Assembly: GCF_900604355.1 (NCBI RefSeq)
Contig: NZ_UWOE01000001.1
Coordinates: forward strand, 992,001-1,056,000
Direction: 5' to 3'
DNA: 64,000 nucleotides
From: Luxibacter massiliensis
GTDB lineage: Bacteria; Bacillota; Clostridia; Lachnospirales; Lachnospiraceae
Shown: positions 50,793-59,196 of the stretch, piece by piece
Layout: each line of letters opens with the position of its first letter
Numbering within the stretch: the stretch's first letter is position 1
The notes under the pieces: generated by a model
What the model was told of the DNA's origin: nothing
Seen by the model: only the letters and a program-made list of their open reading frames with translations
Databases searched by the model: none
Position numbers and translations under genes: made by a program

Positions 50793-51683
50793 ATGAAGAA
50801 GAAATTTTGGGGAATCCTGCTGGCGGCAATGTGTGTCTGTGTATTTATGGCGGGATGTACAAAGGAAGAGAAAGAGGAAAGCGCAGATAAGAAAGAAAAA
50901 AAAGAGACTGTAAAAGAAGTCCAGGAGAAAGAGTATGAGACTATCGGGAGTAAGGCCGAGGGGGCATATGAGGTTCTTATTACAAACGCGGCAGGGCAGG
51001 ATATTACGGGCATAGCTGTTAAAAGTACAGATAAAACAGAATGGCCGGGGAATATGATTCCGTCAGGGAAGACATTTAAGAAGGATCAGACAGTAAGGCT
51101 GTATTATACCCCTGAGAAGGACAGCAATACAGCAGTAGCTTCTGATAAGGCGGTAAAACCTTCTTTTGATGTGAACCTGACACTTGCAGATGGAAAAACT
51201 TACCAGCTTTCTGGATTCCCTTTTGAGGACATGGAAGAGGTGTCAGTCAAAATTGCCGATGACGTTGCTTTTCTGGAGTATACAAGTAAGACTTCTAAGG
51301 AGCAGGTAAGTACGAAGGAGCAGGAACTTGGGCTGAAGGCGCAGAGAGAGCAGGAAGCGGCGGCAAGGGCAGCGGCGGAAAAAGCAGCGGCGGACACACA
51401 GGCAGCGGCAGATGCCCAGGCGCAGCGGAGGCCCAGGCAGCGGCAGCAGCAGAGAACCAGGCGGCAGCCAATGCCCAGGCAGCAGAGCCGCAGTATCAGG
51501 AATCCTACACAGAGCCAGACTACTCTCAGACTTATGAGGAGCCATATACAGAACCTGCGCCTGCGCCAGAGCAGAGTACAGAGAGCTGCCTTGGAGGTGC
51601 AGAACAGAGCACGGAAGGCTGCCTTGGAGGTGCAGAGCAGAGCACAGAAGGCTGTCTGGGAGGCGTGTAATAAAAGCGGCTGA
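50793..51683 (+). pseudogene. Lipoprotein with an apparent 1-base frameshift
   Basis: The open frame of 296 codons starts with a lipoprotein signal (LLAAMCVCVFMAGC) and a soluble region (residues ~55-165). From residue ~180 the sequence becomes Ala/Gln-rich, but after ADAQAQRRP the residues become Arg-rich and unnatural, and the true continuation lies in the -1 frame. In that frame the alanine-rich helix goes on and ends in a repetitive tail, stopping at TAA 51668-51670. The break is at about 51420-51422, after CAGGC. A 1-base deletion, a phase-variable site or a sequencing error would explain it. GGAGAAGG precedes ATG 50793, 11 bp after the AlgX-like gene. Confidence 0.75.
51422..51670 (+). 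other. Out-of-frame C-terminal continuation of the lipoprotein (83 codons)
   Basis: Reading from GCA 51422 gives AAEAQAAAAAENQAAANAQA, then AEPQYQESYTEPDYSQTYEE, and three copies of an 11-residue unit with consensus AEQSTEGCLGG before the stop at 51668-51670. This continues the coiled-coil-like composition seen before the break. The three 33-bp tandem DNA units run from about 51571 to 51667. Confidence 0.7.
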
Positions 51684-51793
51684 AGGTATTGCCAAGGTGC
51701 AAGGGAGAGGGCGCCCTGCTGCATTTTTGCCAATTGGCCCACAGTTAAAAGGGCAGATACATACCGTGATAATAAAATATGAAGGATTCAATT

Positions 51794-51832
51794 CCGCCTA
51801 TTCTAAAAGGACACTTTAGGGTAGGCGGTTTT
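51794..51832 (+). terminator. Terminator after the O-acetylation operon
   Basis: CCGCCTATTCTAAA pairs with TTTAGGGTAGGCGG (two mismatches), followed by TTTT. Confidence 0.75.
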
Positions 51833-51965
51833 CCATTGGATGTGACGGCAGAAAAATGAAATTTATATGTAATATCTTTGCAACTGTGCTATTTAATGCT
51901 ATAATACCTTACATATGTGTAAAAAGGAGTAAATGTACTGTTTTGGTACATGATAATAATAAAGT

Positions 51966-52808
51966 ATGTTTGGTTATGTGACGGTCTGCGAGCCTGAGCT
52001 TAAGGTAAAAGATTTAAAAAAATATAAAGCATATTACTGCGGGCTCTGCCATACGCTCAAGAAAAGGCATGGCGGACTGGGGCAGCTCACACTGACTTAC
52101 GATATGACTTTTTTGATTGTCCTGCTGACCTCTCTGTATGAGCCTGAGACCACTATGATAAACTGCAGATGTAAGGTGCATCCGGTCAGGAAACAGGGGA
52201 TGCTGTACAATGAGATTACATCTTATGCCGCGGATATGAATGTGGTGCTTGCCTATTACCATATGAGGGATAACTGGGCAGATGAAAAGAAAGCCAGTGG
52301 GTTGGCAGGCACCTGCGCTCTCAGGGGCAAGGTGAAGAAAGTGATGTCCAGATATCCCAAGCAGTGCCAGGCGGTCAGAAGGGAGCTTAGGGCGCTGTCG
52401 CTGTGCGAGAAGGCAGGGCAGGCAGATATTGACAAGGCGGCTGGATGCTTTGGCAGGCTGATGGCAGAGCTGTTTGCCTACCGGCAGGACCAGTGGGAAG
52501 GCCGCCTTAAAAGAATGGGGTTTTATTTAGGCAAGTATATATATATTATGGATGCCTATGAGGATTTAGAGAAGGATGTAAAAGAGGGCTGCTATAACCC
52601 GCTGAAAGAGATATCCTTAAAAGCTGGGTACGAAGACCGGTGCAGGGAAATGCTCTGTATGATGATAGCAGAGTGCAGCGCAGAGTTTGAAAAACTGCCA
52701 TGCCTGGAAGATGTGGACATTATCCGCAATATATTATATGATGGTGTATGGACTAAATATCGGAAAATACAGGAACAACGCAGGAAAAGTGAGGAAGGAC
52801 AGTTATGA
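51966..52808 (+). CDS. DUF5685-family protein
   Basis: A 280-residue protein with a Cys-containing N-terminus: YYCGLCHTLKKRHGG, TMINCRCKVHPV, then a largely helical remainder (AYYHMRDNWADEKK, GFYLGKYIYIMDAYEDLEKD). This is the DUF5685 family, common in Clostridia. The function is unknown; the CxxC pairs could bind a metal. The start has no good ribosome site, but a six-codon open frame (51933-51953, with AAGGAG before it) ends just upstream, so translation may be coupled. A weak promoter TTGCAA-16-TATAAT (51878-51905) precedes. It overlaps the DnaJ gene by 4 bp. Confidence 0.82.
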   Translation: MFGYVTVCEPELKVKDLKKYKAYYCGLCHTLKKRHGGLGQLTLTYDMTFLIVLLTSLYEPETTMINCRCKVHPVRKQGMLYNEITSYAADMNVVLAYYHMRDNWADEKKASGLAGTCALRGKVKKVMSRYPKQCQAVRRELRALSLCEKAGQADIDKAAGCFGRLMAELFAYRQDQWEGRLKRMGFYLGKYIYIMDAYEDLEKDVKEGCYNPLKEISLKAGYEDRCREMLCMMIAECSAEFEKLPCLEDVDIIRNILYDGVWTKYRKIQEQRRKSEEGQL

Positions 52809-53458
52809 TGAAAAATCCATATGAGGTGCTGGGAGTCTCCCCCAACGCATCGGACGATGAAGTAAAAAGAGCTTACAGAGATTTGACAAGGAAATACCAT
52901 CCAGATGCGAATGTTAATAATCCACTGGCAGATTTGGCTGAGGAGAAGTTCAAGGAAGTACAGGAGGCATATGATACAATTATGAAGGAGCGGGAGCAGG
53001 GCGCTTCCGGCAGTTATGGCTACGGATATGGCCAGTCTGCTGCAGGGGGATACCAGCAAGGTTCTTCATCTGGCAGTGAACAGAATGTAGAAATACAGGC
53101 CGCTTATAATTTTATCAATTCCAGGCGTTACAGGGAAGCCCTGAATCTATTGAGCCGTATGCCCAACAGGGATGCCCAGTGGTATTATCTGAGTGCAGCC
53201 GCCAATGCAGGGATCGGGAATAACATCCTTGCCAGGGACCATGCCGGGCAGGCCGTGAATATGGACCCCAATAATCCTCAGTACAGGCAGCTCTTAAATC
53301 AACTGGAGTGGAACAGCCAGCGTTACCAGAACAGTCCCTTTGGAGGCGGTTATGGGACAGGCGGAAGTTCCTGCGGGACAGGGAACCTGTGCTGTGACCT
53401 GTGGTGTGCGGATACACTATGCGAATGTATGGGAGGGGATCTTTGTTCATGCATATAA
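52805..53458 (+). CDS. J-domain (DnaJ-like) protein with TPR-like region and Cys-rich tail
   Basis: A 217-residue protein. Residues 3-65 are a J domain: NPYEVLGVSPNASDDEVKRA, RKYHPDANVN with the HPD motif, needed to stimulate a DnaK ATPase. A Gly/Ser/Tyr-rich linker (~70-95) follows and then a short helical TPR-like region (AYNFINSRRYREALNLLSRM, WYYLSAAANAGIG). The last 28 residues hold eight cysteines (CCDLWCADTLCECMGGDLC). It overlaps the DUF5685 stop, with GAGGAAGG before the start. It probably delivers a special client; the cysteine tail suggests metal or redox contact. Confidence 0.87.
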   Translation: MMKNPYEVLGVSPNASDDEVKRAYRDLTRKYHPDANVNNPLADLAEEKFKEVQEAYDTIMKEREQGASGSYGYGYGQSAAGGYQQGSSSGSEQNVEIQAAYNFINSRRYREALNLLSRMPNRDAQWYYLSAAANAGIGNNILARDHAGQAVNMDPNNPQYRQLLNQLEWNSQRYQNSPFGGGYGTGGSSCGTGNLCCDLWCADTLCECMGGDLCSCI

Positions 53459-53988
53459 AGGCTAGGAAGATGGCTTTTGGAGGATTATTCCTCGCACTTA
53501 CAATTGTGTGTATGGCACTGAGCAGTATTATAGAGACAAATACATTGTTTCTTCTTGCGGCCGCATCCTATTTTGTGGGGATTATCATCCGGGAAATGGG
53601 GTTGCGCACAGGGACTGCCTTTTATCTGGCTGCTGTTTTGTTAGGGTTCATAACAGCGCCGAATAAGTTTTATGTAGTATCATTTGCGGCTATGGGATTT
53701 TATATACTGGCTGGAGAAGCAGCCTGGAATGCGCTTGGCCGGCTGTCTGGGAAAGTGAACCGTAAAGTCCTGCTATGGATTATGAAATATTCAATATTTA
53801 ATATTCTCTATATTCCGGCGGTACTATTGTTTGAACAGCTGCTTTTTGACAGAAGCCTTTCTCCGCTGTGGACAGCAGGGGTGATTGCAGCGGGACAGCC
53901 GGCGCTGTGGATATATGATATGGCATATGGATATGTACAGAACCATATATGGAATAAATTAAGGGGGCGCCTGATTTATGGGAAATAG
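53449..53988 (+). CDS. Predicted membrane protein (four to six segments)
   Basis: A 179-residue hydrophobic protein (AFGGLFLALTIVCMALSSII, TAFYLAAVLLGFITAP, KFYVVSFAAMGFYILAGEAA). Its look recalls small-molecule transporter S components, but I do not recognise the family. ATG 53449 follows GGGAGGGG and overlaps the DnaJ stop by 10 bp, making DUF5685-DnaJ-membrane protein an operon. Function not assigned. Confidence 0.7.
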   Translation: MHIKARKMAFGGLFLALTIVCMALSSIIETNTLFLLAAASYFVGIIIREMGLRTGTAFYLAAVLLGFITAPNKFYVVSFAAMGFYILAGEAAWNALGRLSGKVNRKVLLWIMKYSIFNILYIPAVLLFEQLLFDRSLSPLWTAGVIAAGQPALWIYDMAYGYVQNHIWNKLRGRLIYGK

Positions 53989-54011
53989 GCATAATCCATA
54001 AATCAGACGCC
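53966..54011. terminator. Bidirectional terminator overlapping a stop codon
   Basis: GGCGCCTGATTTATGG pairs with CCATAAATCAGACGCC (one mismatch) between convergent genes, including the last codons of the membrane protein gene. Confidence 0.75.
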
Positions 54012-54037
54012 TTTGCTGCGGCTTTAAACCGGGGGGA

Positions 54038-54409
54038 TTAGTCTGCTTTACACAGACAGAGAGGATGTCCGGCGGGATCCAGCATAGTTGTGAAATTCTC
54101 TCCGCCGAATTGGGAGTTGGCCTTCACGGCGCCCAATTCCTCTGCCTTGGCAACCGCTGCCTCTACATCAGGCACAAGAAAATCAAAGTGAATTTGTTTT
54201 TGCTGCCTGCCCTCTTCTTCCGGCCATACAGGAGGTACATAATCCTCTTCCTGTACAAATACAAACATAACTCCATTTTCACTGATAACAGCCGGGTTGC
54301 CGAAAAGTTCTGTCTCTTTCCAGCCAAGAAGCCCTAGATAAAAGTCACAGAGCTTTCTGGAATCAGGGCAGTCAACAACAAGGTCTGCAAGACGTATTTC
54401 TGTTGCCAT
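54038..54409 (-). CDS. VOC-family (glyoxalase/bleomycin-resistance fold) protein
   Basis: A 123-residue single VOC domain: IRLADLVVDCPDSRKLCDFY, LGLLGWKETELF, FLVPDVEAAVAKAEELGAVK and FTTMLDPAGHPLCLC with the His-Pro-Leu-Cys end. Substrate or metal unknown. AGGAGG precedes ATG 54409. It is alone on the minus strand between two rightward units. Confidence 0.85.
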   Translation of the reverse strand: MATEIRLADLVVDCPDSRKLCDFYLGLLGWKETELFGNPAVISENGVMFVFVQEEDYVPPVWPEEEGRQQKQIHFDFLVPDVEAAVAKAEELGAVKANSQFGGENFTTMLDPAGHPLCLCKAD

Positions 54410-54558
54410 ATTATGTTACCTCCTTAAAAATATTGGCGCTGCAGATTGGCCTGCCACCCGTCAGTAAGGGCAGATCCCCTCGTACAGGCCTGTTTACTTG
54501 AAGTATAGCACGAAGGGAATATCCAGGCAATAGTACAAACTAAAAGGAATCAATTATT

Positions 54559-55500
54559 ATGAAGTTTTATTTAGCTCCCCTAGAAGGGATTACAGGTTAT
54601 ATTTACCGAAATGCCTATCATACATATTTTGGATGTATTGATAAATACTTTATACCATTTATCAGTCCCAACCAGTTCGGGCATTTTAGTTCAAAAGAGA
54701 AAAATAATATTCTCCCCAGGCACAATATTGGCATGTATGCGGTGCCTCAGATCCTGACGAACTCGGCGGAAGATTTTATCAGGACAGCCACAAGGCTAAA
54801 ATACTATGGATATGAGGAGGTGAACCTGAATCTGGGCTGCCCCTCAAAAACTGTGGTGGCCAAAGGGAGAGGATCCGGGTTCCTGGCTTTTCCTGACAGG
54901 CTGGACAGCTTTATGGAGGAGATTTTTGAGAAGGTGGATATGCAGATATCTGTCAAGACGAGAATTGGAAAGGAAAGTGCAGAAGAATTTCCGAGGCTGA
55001 TGGAAATTTATAATAAGTACCCCCTTAAAGAGCTGATTATACACCCCAGGCTGCAGAGAGATATGTACAAAAATACGCCGGACTGGTCGGTTTTTGCGGA
55101 GGCGGCGGAACAATGCAGATGTAAAGTCTGTTATAATGGGGATATTTTTACAGTGCCGGACTATGAGCGGTTTACAAAGGCATTTCCAGGGGTTGGGCGT
55201 GTCATGTTGGGAAGGGGGATCTTATGTAATCCCGGCCTTGTCCCAATGATTCGTAAGGGGGAGGTTCTGTCAAAGAACCAAATCCAGGATTTCCACGGGC
55301 AGATATATGAGGAGTATAAAACAATCTTGTACGGAGATAAGACGATTCTATTCAAAATGAAAGAGTTATGGTTTTATATGGCCCCTTTGTTTACCAACTA
55401 TGAGAAGTATGCGAAAAAAATAAAGAAATCAGAGAGGCTTCCAGTATATGAGGAGACTGTAAAGGCTTTGTTTGCCGAGCAGGAATTAGTGTGTGCCTGA
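54559..55500 (+). CDS. tRNA-dihydrouridine synthase family protein
   Basis: A 313-residue flavoenzyme of the Dus family. MKFYLAPLEGITGYIYRNAY opens the TIM barrel, QILTNSAEDFI and NLNLGCPSKTVVAKGRGSGF carry the catalytic Cys, ISVKTRIG is the substrate loop, VCYNGDIFTVPD and GVGRVMLGRGILCNPGLV bind FMN. It reduces uridines in tRNA D-loops. The ribosome site is weak (AAAAGGAATC) before ATG 54559. Confidence 0.87.
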   Translation: MKFYLAPLEGITGYIYRNAYHTYFGCIDKYFIPFISPNQFGHFSSKEKNNILPRHNIGMYAVPQILTNSAEDFIRTATRLKYYGYEEVNLNLGCPSKTVVAKGRGSGFLAFPDRLDSFMEEIFEKVDMQISVKTRIGKESAEEFPRLMEIYNKYPLKELIIHPRLQRDMYKNTPDWSVFAEAAEQCRCKVCYNGDIFTVPDYERFTKAFPGVGRVMLGRGILCNPGLVPMIRKGEVLSKNQIQDFHGQIYEEYKTILYGDKTILFKMKELWFYMAPLFTNYEKYAKKIKKSERLPVYEETVKALFAEQELVCA

Positions 55501-55563
55501 AAAGGCATTTCCATGTGTTAGTATGGCAGAAGCCGTATATTGGGGGCACATTTTCGAATCCTA

Positions 55564-55590
55564 AAAGGGCGTACCTAATGGGCGCCCTTT
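55564..55590 (+). terminator. Weak hairpin after the dus gene
   Basis: AAAGGGCG pairs with CGCCCTTT around a 11-base loop, followed by ATATAT. A relative of the GCCCGAAAGGGC words seen nearby; termination is uncertain. Confidence 0.45.
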
Positions 55591-55697
55591 ATATATGCCC
55601 GAAAGGGCGGGGGAGACTTATAGGATTACGAATGTCCAATAAGACACGGAAGGCCATGTTCAAACACACACTAATTTGCTCGGCTTATGGAGACTCC

Positions 55698-56303
55698 TTA
55701 AATTAGAATTTCATATATTCCGAGTCCCACAAGGATGAATCCTGAGAGTATGTCTGCAGTTCTGTCTGAGATATGGGGCATCTTTGTTTTTCCGATGAAA
55801 TTCCCGGAATATAGGAAAATAACGGATACGGCCAGAGATAAGATGGCTGTGGGGATGAGCTTCAGGCCTGTGATGCTTGCGCCGATCCCCATGCCGAAAT
55901 TATTGACTGAGAGGGCCAGCCCCAGCCATATTCCTTCTTTTAAGGTGAGAAGGGTAGTTTCTCTGGAATGAATGGCTTCATCCCAGGAAGCCAGCTCGGA
56001 AGTTTTCACCTCAGACCTCCTGAACAGGTGCCTTATATGGCTGCAAATAGCTTTTATTATATAGTATAGCCCAAGGCCGATTAAAAGTGAGCAGCCAATT
56101 GCCTGGGTGGAAGAGGCCGGCAGAAACTGTGAGATCTCTGCACCCATGAGAATGGAAACCACAGTGCCGGTCAGGGTGATCAGGCTGATGACAGTGCTTT
56201 TTAAAAGATCAATATTAGATTTTTTAATTCCATAAGACATGCCTACAATAAAGCTGTCTATATTTGCAGAGAGAGCAAATAAAAATGAGGAAAGGATATG
56301 CAT
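55698..56303 (-). CDS. YtaF-like sporulation/manganese-efflux-fold membrane protein
   Basis: A 201-residue six-helix protein. FLFALSANIDSFIVGMSYGI at the N-terminus and EGIWLGLALSVNNFGMGIGA in the middle are the paired NxD motifs of the MntP/YtaF fold. YtaF is annotated as a sporulation membrane protein, and MntP exports Mn2+; the length fits YtaF. No strong ribosome site was identified before ATG 56303; GGAAAGG lies at about 56290-56296 on the plus strand side only. It is divergent from the M23 peptidase gene. Confidence 0.8.
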   Translation of the reverse strand: MHILSSFLFALSANIDSFIVGMSYGIKKSNIDLLKSTVISLITLTGTVVSILMGAEISQFLPASSTQAIGCSLLIGLGLYYIIKAICSHIRHLFRRSEVKTSELASWDEAIHSRETTLLTLKEGIWLGLALSVNNFGMGIGASITGLKLIPTAILSLAVSVIFLYSGNFIGKTKMPHISDRTADILSGFILVGLGIYEILI

Positions 56304-56392
56304 AATCTGCTCCTGATATCATATGAACTGTTTGTATTCAGTATATTCAGAAGTATTTGTTGCGTTCATGGTGCATAAACTGTTAAGAGTTT

Positions 56393-57508
56393 ATGGACTG
56401 GAGCCTGTACATGCGTAAATATTTGTTCCTTTTTAGCAGAAGGGCGCTTCTGTTACTTGTGATAATTGGGTTTTTTGGGGTCGCCTCAGATTATAGGGGG
56501 CCTGCCCTTTTAACCCAGGGGGAGATAAAGGACAATGGGGAGGAGGAAGAAAAGAGTGATGATTATATTAAATGGGTCGAATTTAATGTCACCTATGAAG
56601 CACTGGCGCAGGCCTATACATATGACACAGAAACCTATGGGGAGGAGATTCATTTAAGCTGGATCGATTTGCTGGCTTATCTGGGGGCAAAATATGGAGG
56701 GGATTTTACACAGTATAAAGAGCAGGATATGGCGGATGCCGCTGAAAAGATTCTGTCCGGGGATACAGATATGGGACAGCTGACAGCCGACATGCAGTAT
56801 TACGGATATTACCGGGAAGCATATGGGGCTGTGTTGGGCGGCATGGTGGGAGAGTATGAGATCCAGGAAACGGAAGAAGGCACCCAGAAAATGGTATGGA
56901 AGAAGTACTATGGATTAAAGGCTTTTGGGCCCACGGCCAAGGGATTCCCCTATTCAGATTATGACGATTTTGGGGTTTCGCGCAGCTATGGATACCAGAG
57001 GAACCACCTGGGCCATGATATGATGGGCCAGACAGGGACTCCGATCATAGCGGCAGAGTCCGGCTATGTGTCTGTGATGGGGTGGAACCAATATGGAGGA
57101 TGGCGTATTGGGATCAACAGTTTTGACGGCAGGCGGTATTATTACTATGCACACTTAAGGCAGAACGTGCCTTTTGCTGCATCTCTTGAGGAGGGGGACG
57201 TTGTCCAGGCAGGGGATGTGATCGGATATATGGGGCGGACAGGATACAGTGCTACGGAGAATGTCAATAATATAGATACCTGCCATCTTCATTTTGGGCT
57301 GCAGCTTATTTTTGATGAGAGCCAGCGGGAGGGAAACAATGAGATATGGGTAGATGTATACCCCCTTGTACGGTTTCTCTCCAGGAACCAGTCGGAGGTT
57401 CTGCGCAATGATGCAAATAAGGAATGGTACAGGAAGTACAGGATAAAAGACCCGGCTGCAGAGGCCTTTGAACATGGGATGAAAGCTGCAGAAAAGGGAG
57501 GGGACTGA
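56393..57508 (+). CDS. M23-family peptidoglycan endopeptidase
   Basis: A 371-residue protein with one N-terminal membrane segment (LLLVIIGFFGVASDY) and a LytM metallopeptidase domain (about 190-315). The zinc motif is HLGHDMMGQTGTP (H-x3-D), the catalytic His is in YYYYAHLRQN, and HLHFGLQ supplies the HxH pair. Around residues 30-180 a helical region links them. It cleaves peptide cross-bridges in growth or sporulation. The start is ATG 56393, with ATG 56411 (GGAG seven bases upstream) as alternative. Confidence 0.88.
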   Translation: MDWSLYMRKYLFLFSRRALLLLVIIGFFGVASDYRGPALLTQGEIKDNGEEEEKSDDYIKWVEFNVTYEALAQAYTYDTETYGEEIHLSWIDLLAYLGAKYGGDFTQYKEQDMADAAEKILSGDTDMGQLTADMQYYGYYREAYGAVLGGMVGEYEIQETEEGTQKMVWKKYYGLKAFGPTAKGFPYSDYDDFGVSRSYGYQRNHLGHDMMGQTGTPIIAAESGYVSVMGWNQYGGWRIGINSFDGRRYYYYAHLRQNVPFAASLEEGDVVQAGDVIGYMGRTGYSATENVNNIDTCHLHFGLQLIFDESQREGNNEIWVDVYPLVRFLSRNQSEVLRNDANKEWYRKYRIKDPAAEAFEHGMKAAEKGGD

Positions 57509-57575
57509 GAATACAAAAGGCCTGGATTCCCAGGAAAATAGGGCCGTTGTAAAAAGTCCCCTAAACAATATGTAC

Positions 57576-57625
57576 AAAAATACGCCTTGCATTAAGAAGG
57601 GGACTCCTCTGCAAGACGTATTTTT
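57576..57625. terminator. Bidirectional hairpin after the M23 gene
   Basis: Arms AAAAATACGCCTTGCA and TGCAAGACGTATTTTT pair over 16 bp with one mismatch between convergent genes. Confidence 0.8.
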
Positions 57626-57701
57626 CATTTACGGACGTCCCCTTTCTTAAGATGCGACACTAGGCTCTATCTGTATGTAAGGGTGCGCCCTACTGACAGA
57701 A

Positions 57702-58751
57702 TTATGCGGAACAGTCTACTGTGGCCACGCTCACAGGGGAGGCGCTTACCTCCACTGCCTGGGCGGGAGATGAAACGGAGATAACCGGGGCAGAAGGAAC
57801 AAAACCAGACATCGTATTTGTGTACTGGTCTGCAATCTGCTTAAAACGGTAATCTGCCGTGGAAGGTTTGATAAAGACATCTTCCATACAGGCTGTCTGG
57901 CAGTGCTCCTGGGCCTTCCTGGCAGTGCGTTTCCGCCTGAGCTCCTCAGCTAACTGCTTTTCCAGTTTCAGCTTCAGGCGCTTTTTGGCTGCCTTCTGCC
58001 TTCGGTGAAGCTGTTCTTCTCTGTGGAGCCTGGCTATTTTAATATCACCTTTGTGGATGACATTCTTGATTCTGCGGATGATAACAGCAGCCTCGGCGGC
58101 ATCCGTTACTTCCAGCTTTACTTTTGCGATTTCACTGCGGTTTGCTGCTATCACACCTCTGACAGAGGCTACGTTTTTTGCTCCCGCAAGCCTCATCATA
58201 TTAAAACTCTGGGAATATTTATAAGGTTTGGAGTAGGGGTTTTTGGCCTCCTTTGTCTTGCTCCAGGAGAAATCCTGTGTGCCTGCCTGGTGCTTATTTT
58301 CTGGGAAAAAGTTCTGGGTTTTCTGTTCTTTCATGGCAGTCCATTTGGTAACTTCGCCATTTTCGTCCAGTATCAGTCCCATGCCGGTCAGCTTCTTGTT
58401 CACCAGAAGAGCCTCCACCTGTGAAGAAAACTGATAACTGTTGAGTGAATTTAATACCTGTTCCACCTTGGCACGCACAGAATCATCGGAGAGCATCTTC
58501 TCTAAAAGTCCCGGTGCGATAGCTACGTTATTTATGCCGCTTTGTGAGGTGGCATAGTTTTTTATCTGGCCGCTGCTAACAGAGATGAAATCAAAGTCAA
58601 TATTTTTGTAAGTATTTTTTAGGTCGTTGATAAGTTTATTTATGTCAGTCTCAGAAGTAGTCTCTGGGCTTTGTGATACTGCCCGGGGGGATGTCTGGCT
58701 GGGTGCAAGAACCTGATTTTTAAAATCAGGTTTAGATTCTGCTACCTTCAT
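57702..58751 (-). CDS. Conserved-looking hypothetical protein, coiled-coil with low-complexity ends
   Basis: A 349-residue hydrophilic protein without signal peptide or membrane helix. Residues ~35-140 are a compact alpha/beta-like block (INKLINDLKNTYKNIDFDFI, GLLEKMLSDDSVRAKVEQVL). Residues ~205-285 form a basic coiled coil (HREEQLHRRQKAAKKRLKLK, LEEQLAEELRRKRTARKAQE-like). The N-terminal 35 and C-terminal 45 residues are Ser/Pro/Val-rich. I do not recognise a family. AAAAAGGAGTG precedes ATG 58751. It is convergent with the M23 gene. A minus-strand GCCGATAT (58859-58852), similar to a flagellar sigma-28 -10 box, lies ~100 bp upstream but no -35 match is seen. Confidence 0.6.
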   Translation of the reverse strand: MKVAESKPDFKNQVLAPSQTSPRAVSQSPETTSETDINKLINDLKNTYKNIDFDFISVSSGQIKNYATSQSGINNVAIAPGLLEKMLSDDSVRAKVEQVLNSLNSYQFSSQVEALLVNKKLTGMGLILDENGEVTKWTAMKEQKTQNFFPENKHQAGTQDFSWSKTKEAKNPYSKPYKYSQSFNMMRLAGAKNVASVRGVIAANRSEIAKVKLEVTDAAEAAVIIRRIKNVIHKGDIKIARLHREEQLHRRQKAAKKRLKLKLEKQLAEELRRKRTARKAQEHCQTACMEDVFIKPSTADYRFKQIADQYTNTMSGFVPSAPVISVSSPAQAVEVSASPVSVATVDCSA

Positions 58752-59196
58752 ATATACACACTCCTTTTTACTGAAATTATTTTTAAAAAACTGAATCCTA
58801 ATTCACGCTTTTGGATACAAATAGAACCGGTTTTTATATAATATATAAAATATATCGGCAATTTCAGAAAAATTAATAGCAGTTTTACTAAATAAAAGCA
58901 TTCTTTTATTGGGAAAGTTAAAGACTTACCCCGATAATACGTTTTATATCCCTTAATAGTCTGAAAAAATAATTATAGTATACTTATTGAATATTAGCAG
59001 CGCAATAAGGTATAAAAAATAAGAATTTTCAGAAATTTTCCGTTGCGCTCACAAATATTATAAGAGTATAATGATAGTACTTACATAAAACGGGGGCATA
59101 CTGATTTTTACTGTAAAGGTGATAAGAGAGTGGAGGTGGGCCTCAGAAGTTTGACAGTAATAGAGAACATACAAAATAAGACAGGGGGATAAAAGT
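58752..59196. other. Intergenic region with one dispersed hairpin
   Basis: 445 bp, AT-rich. It holds the hairpin CTTATTGAAT-ATTAGCA-GCGCAATAAG (58983-59009), a member of the family at 34608, 45217 and 45423. A weak promoter TTGCGC-18-TATAAT (59043-59072) may serve the lipoprotein gene at 59197. Confidence 0.6.

Noticed and set aside
55540..55580. TTCGAATCC resembling a tRNA T-loop
   Set aside because: No acceptor, D or anticodon stem can be drawn upstream, so I do not call a tRNA.
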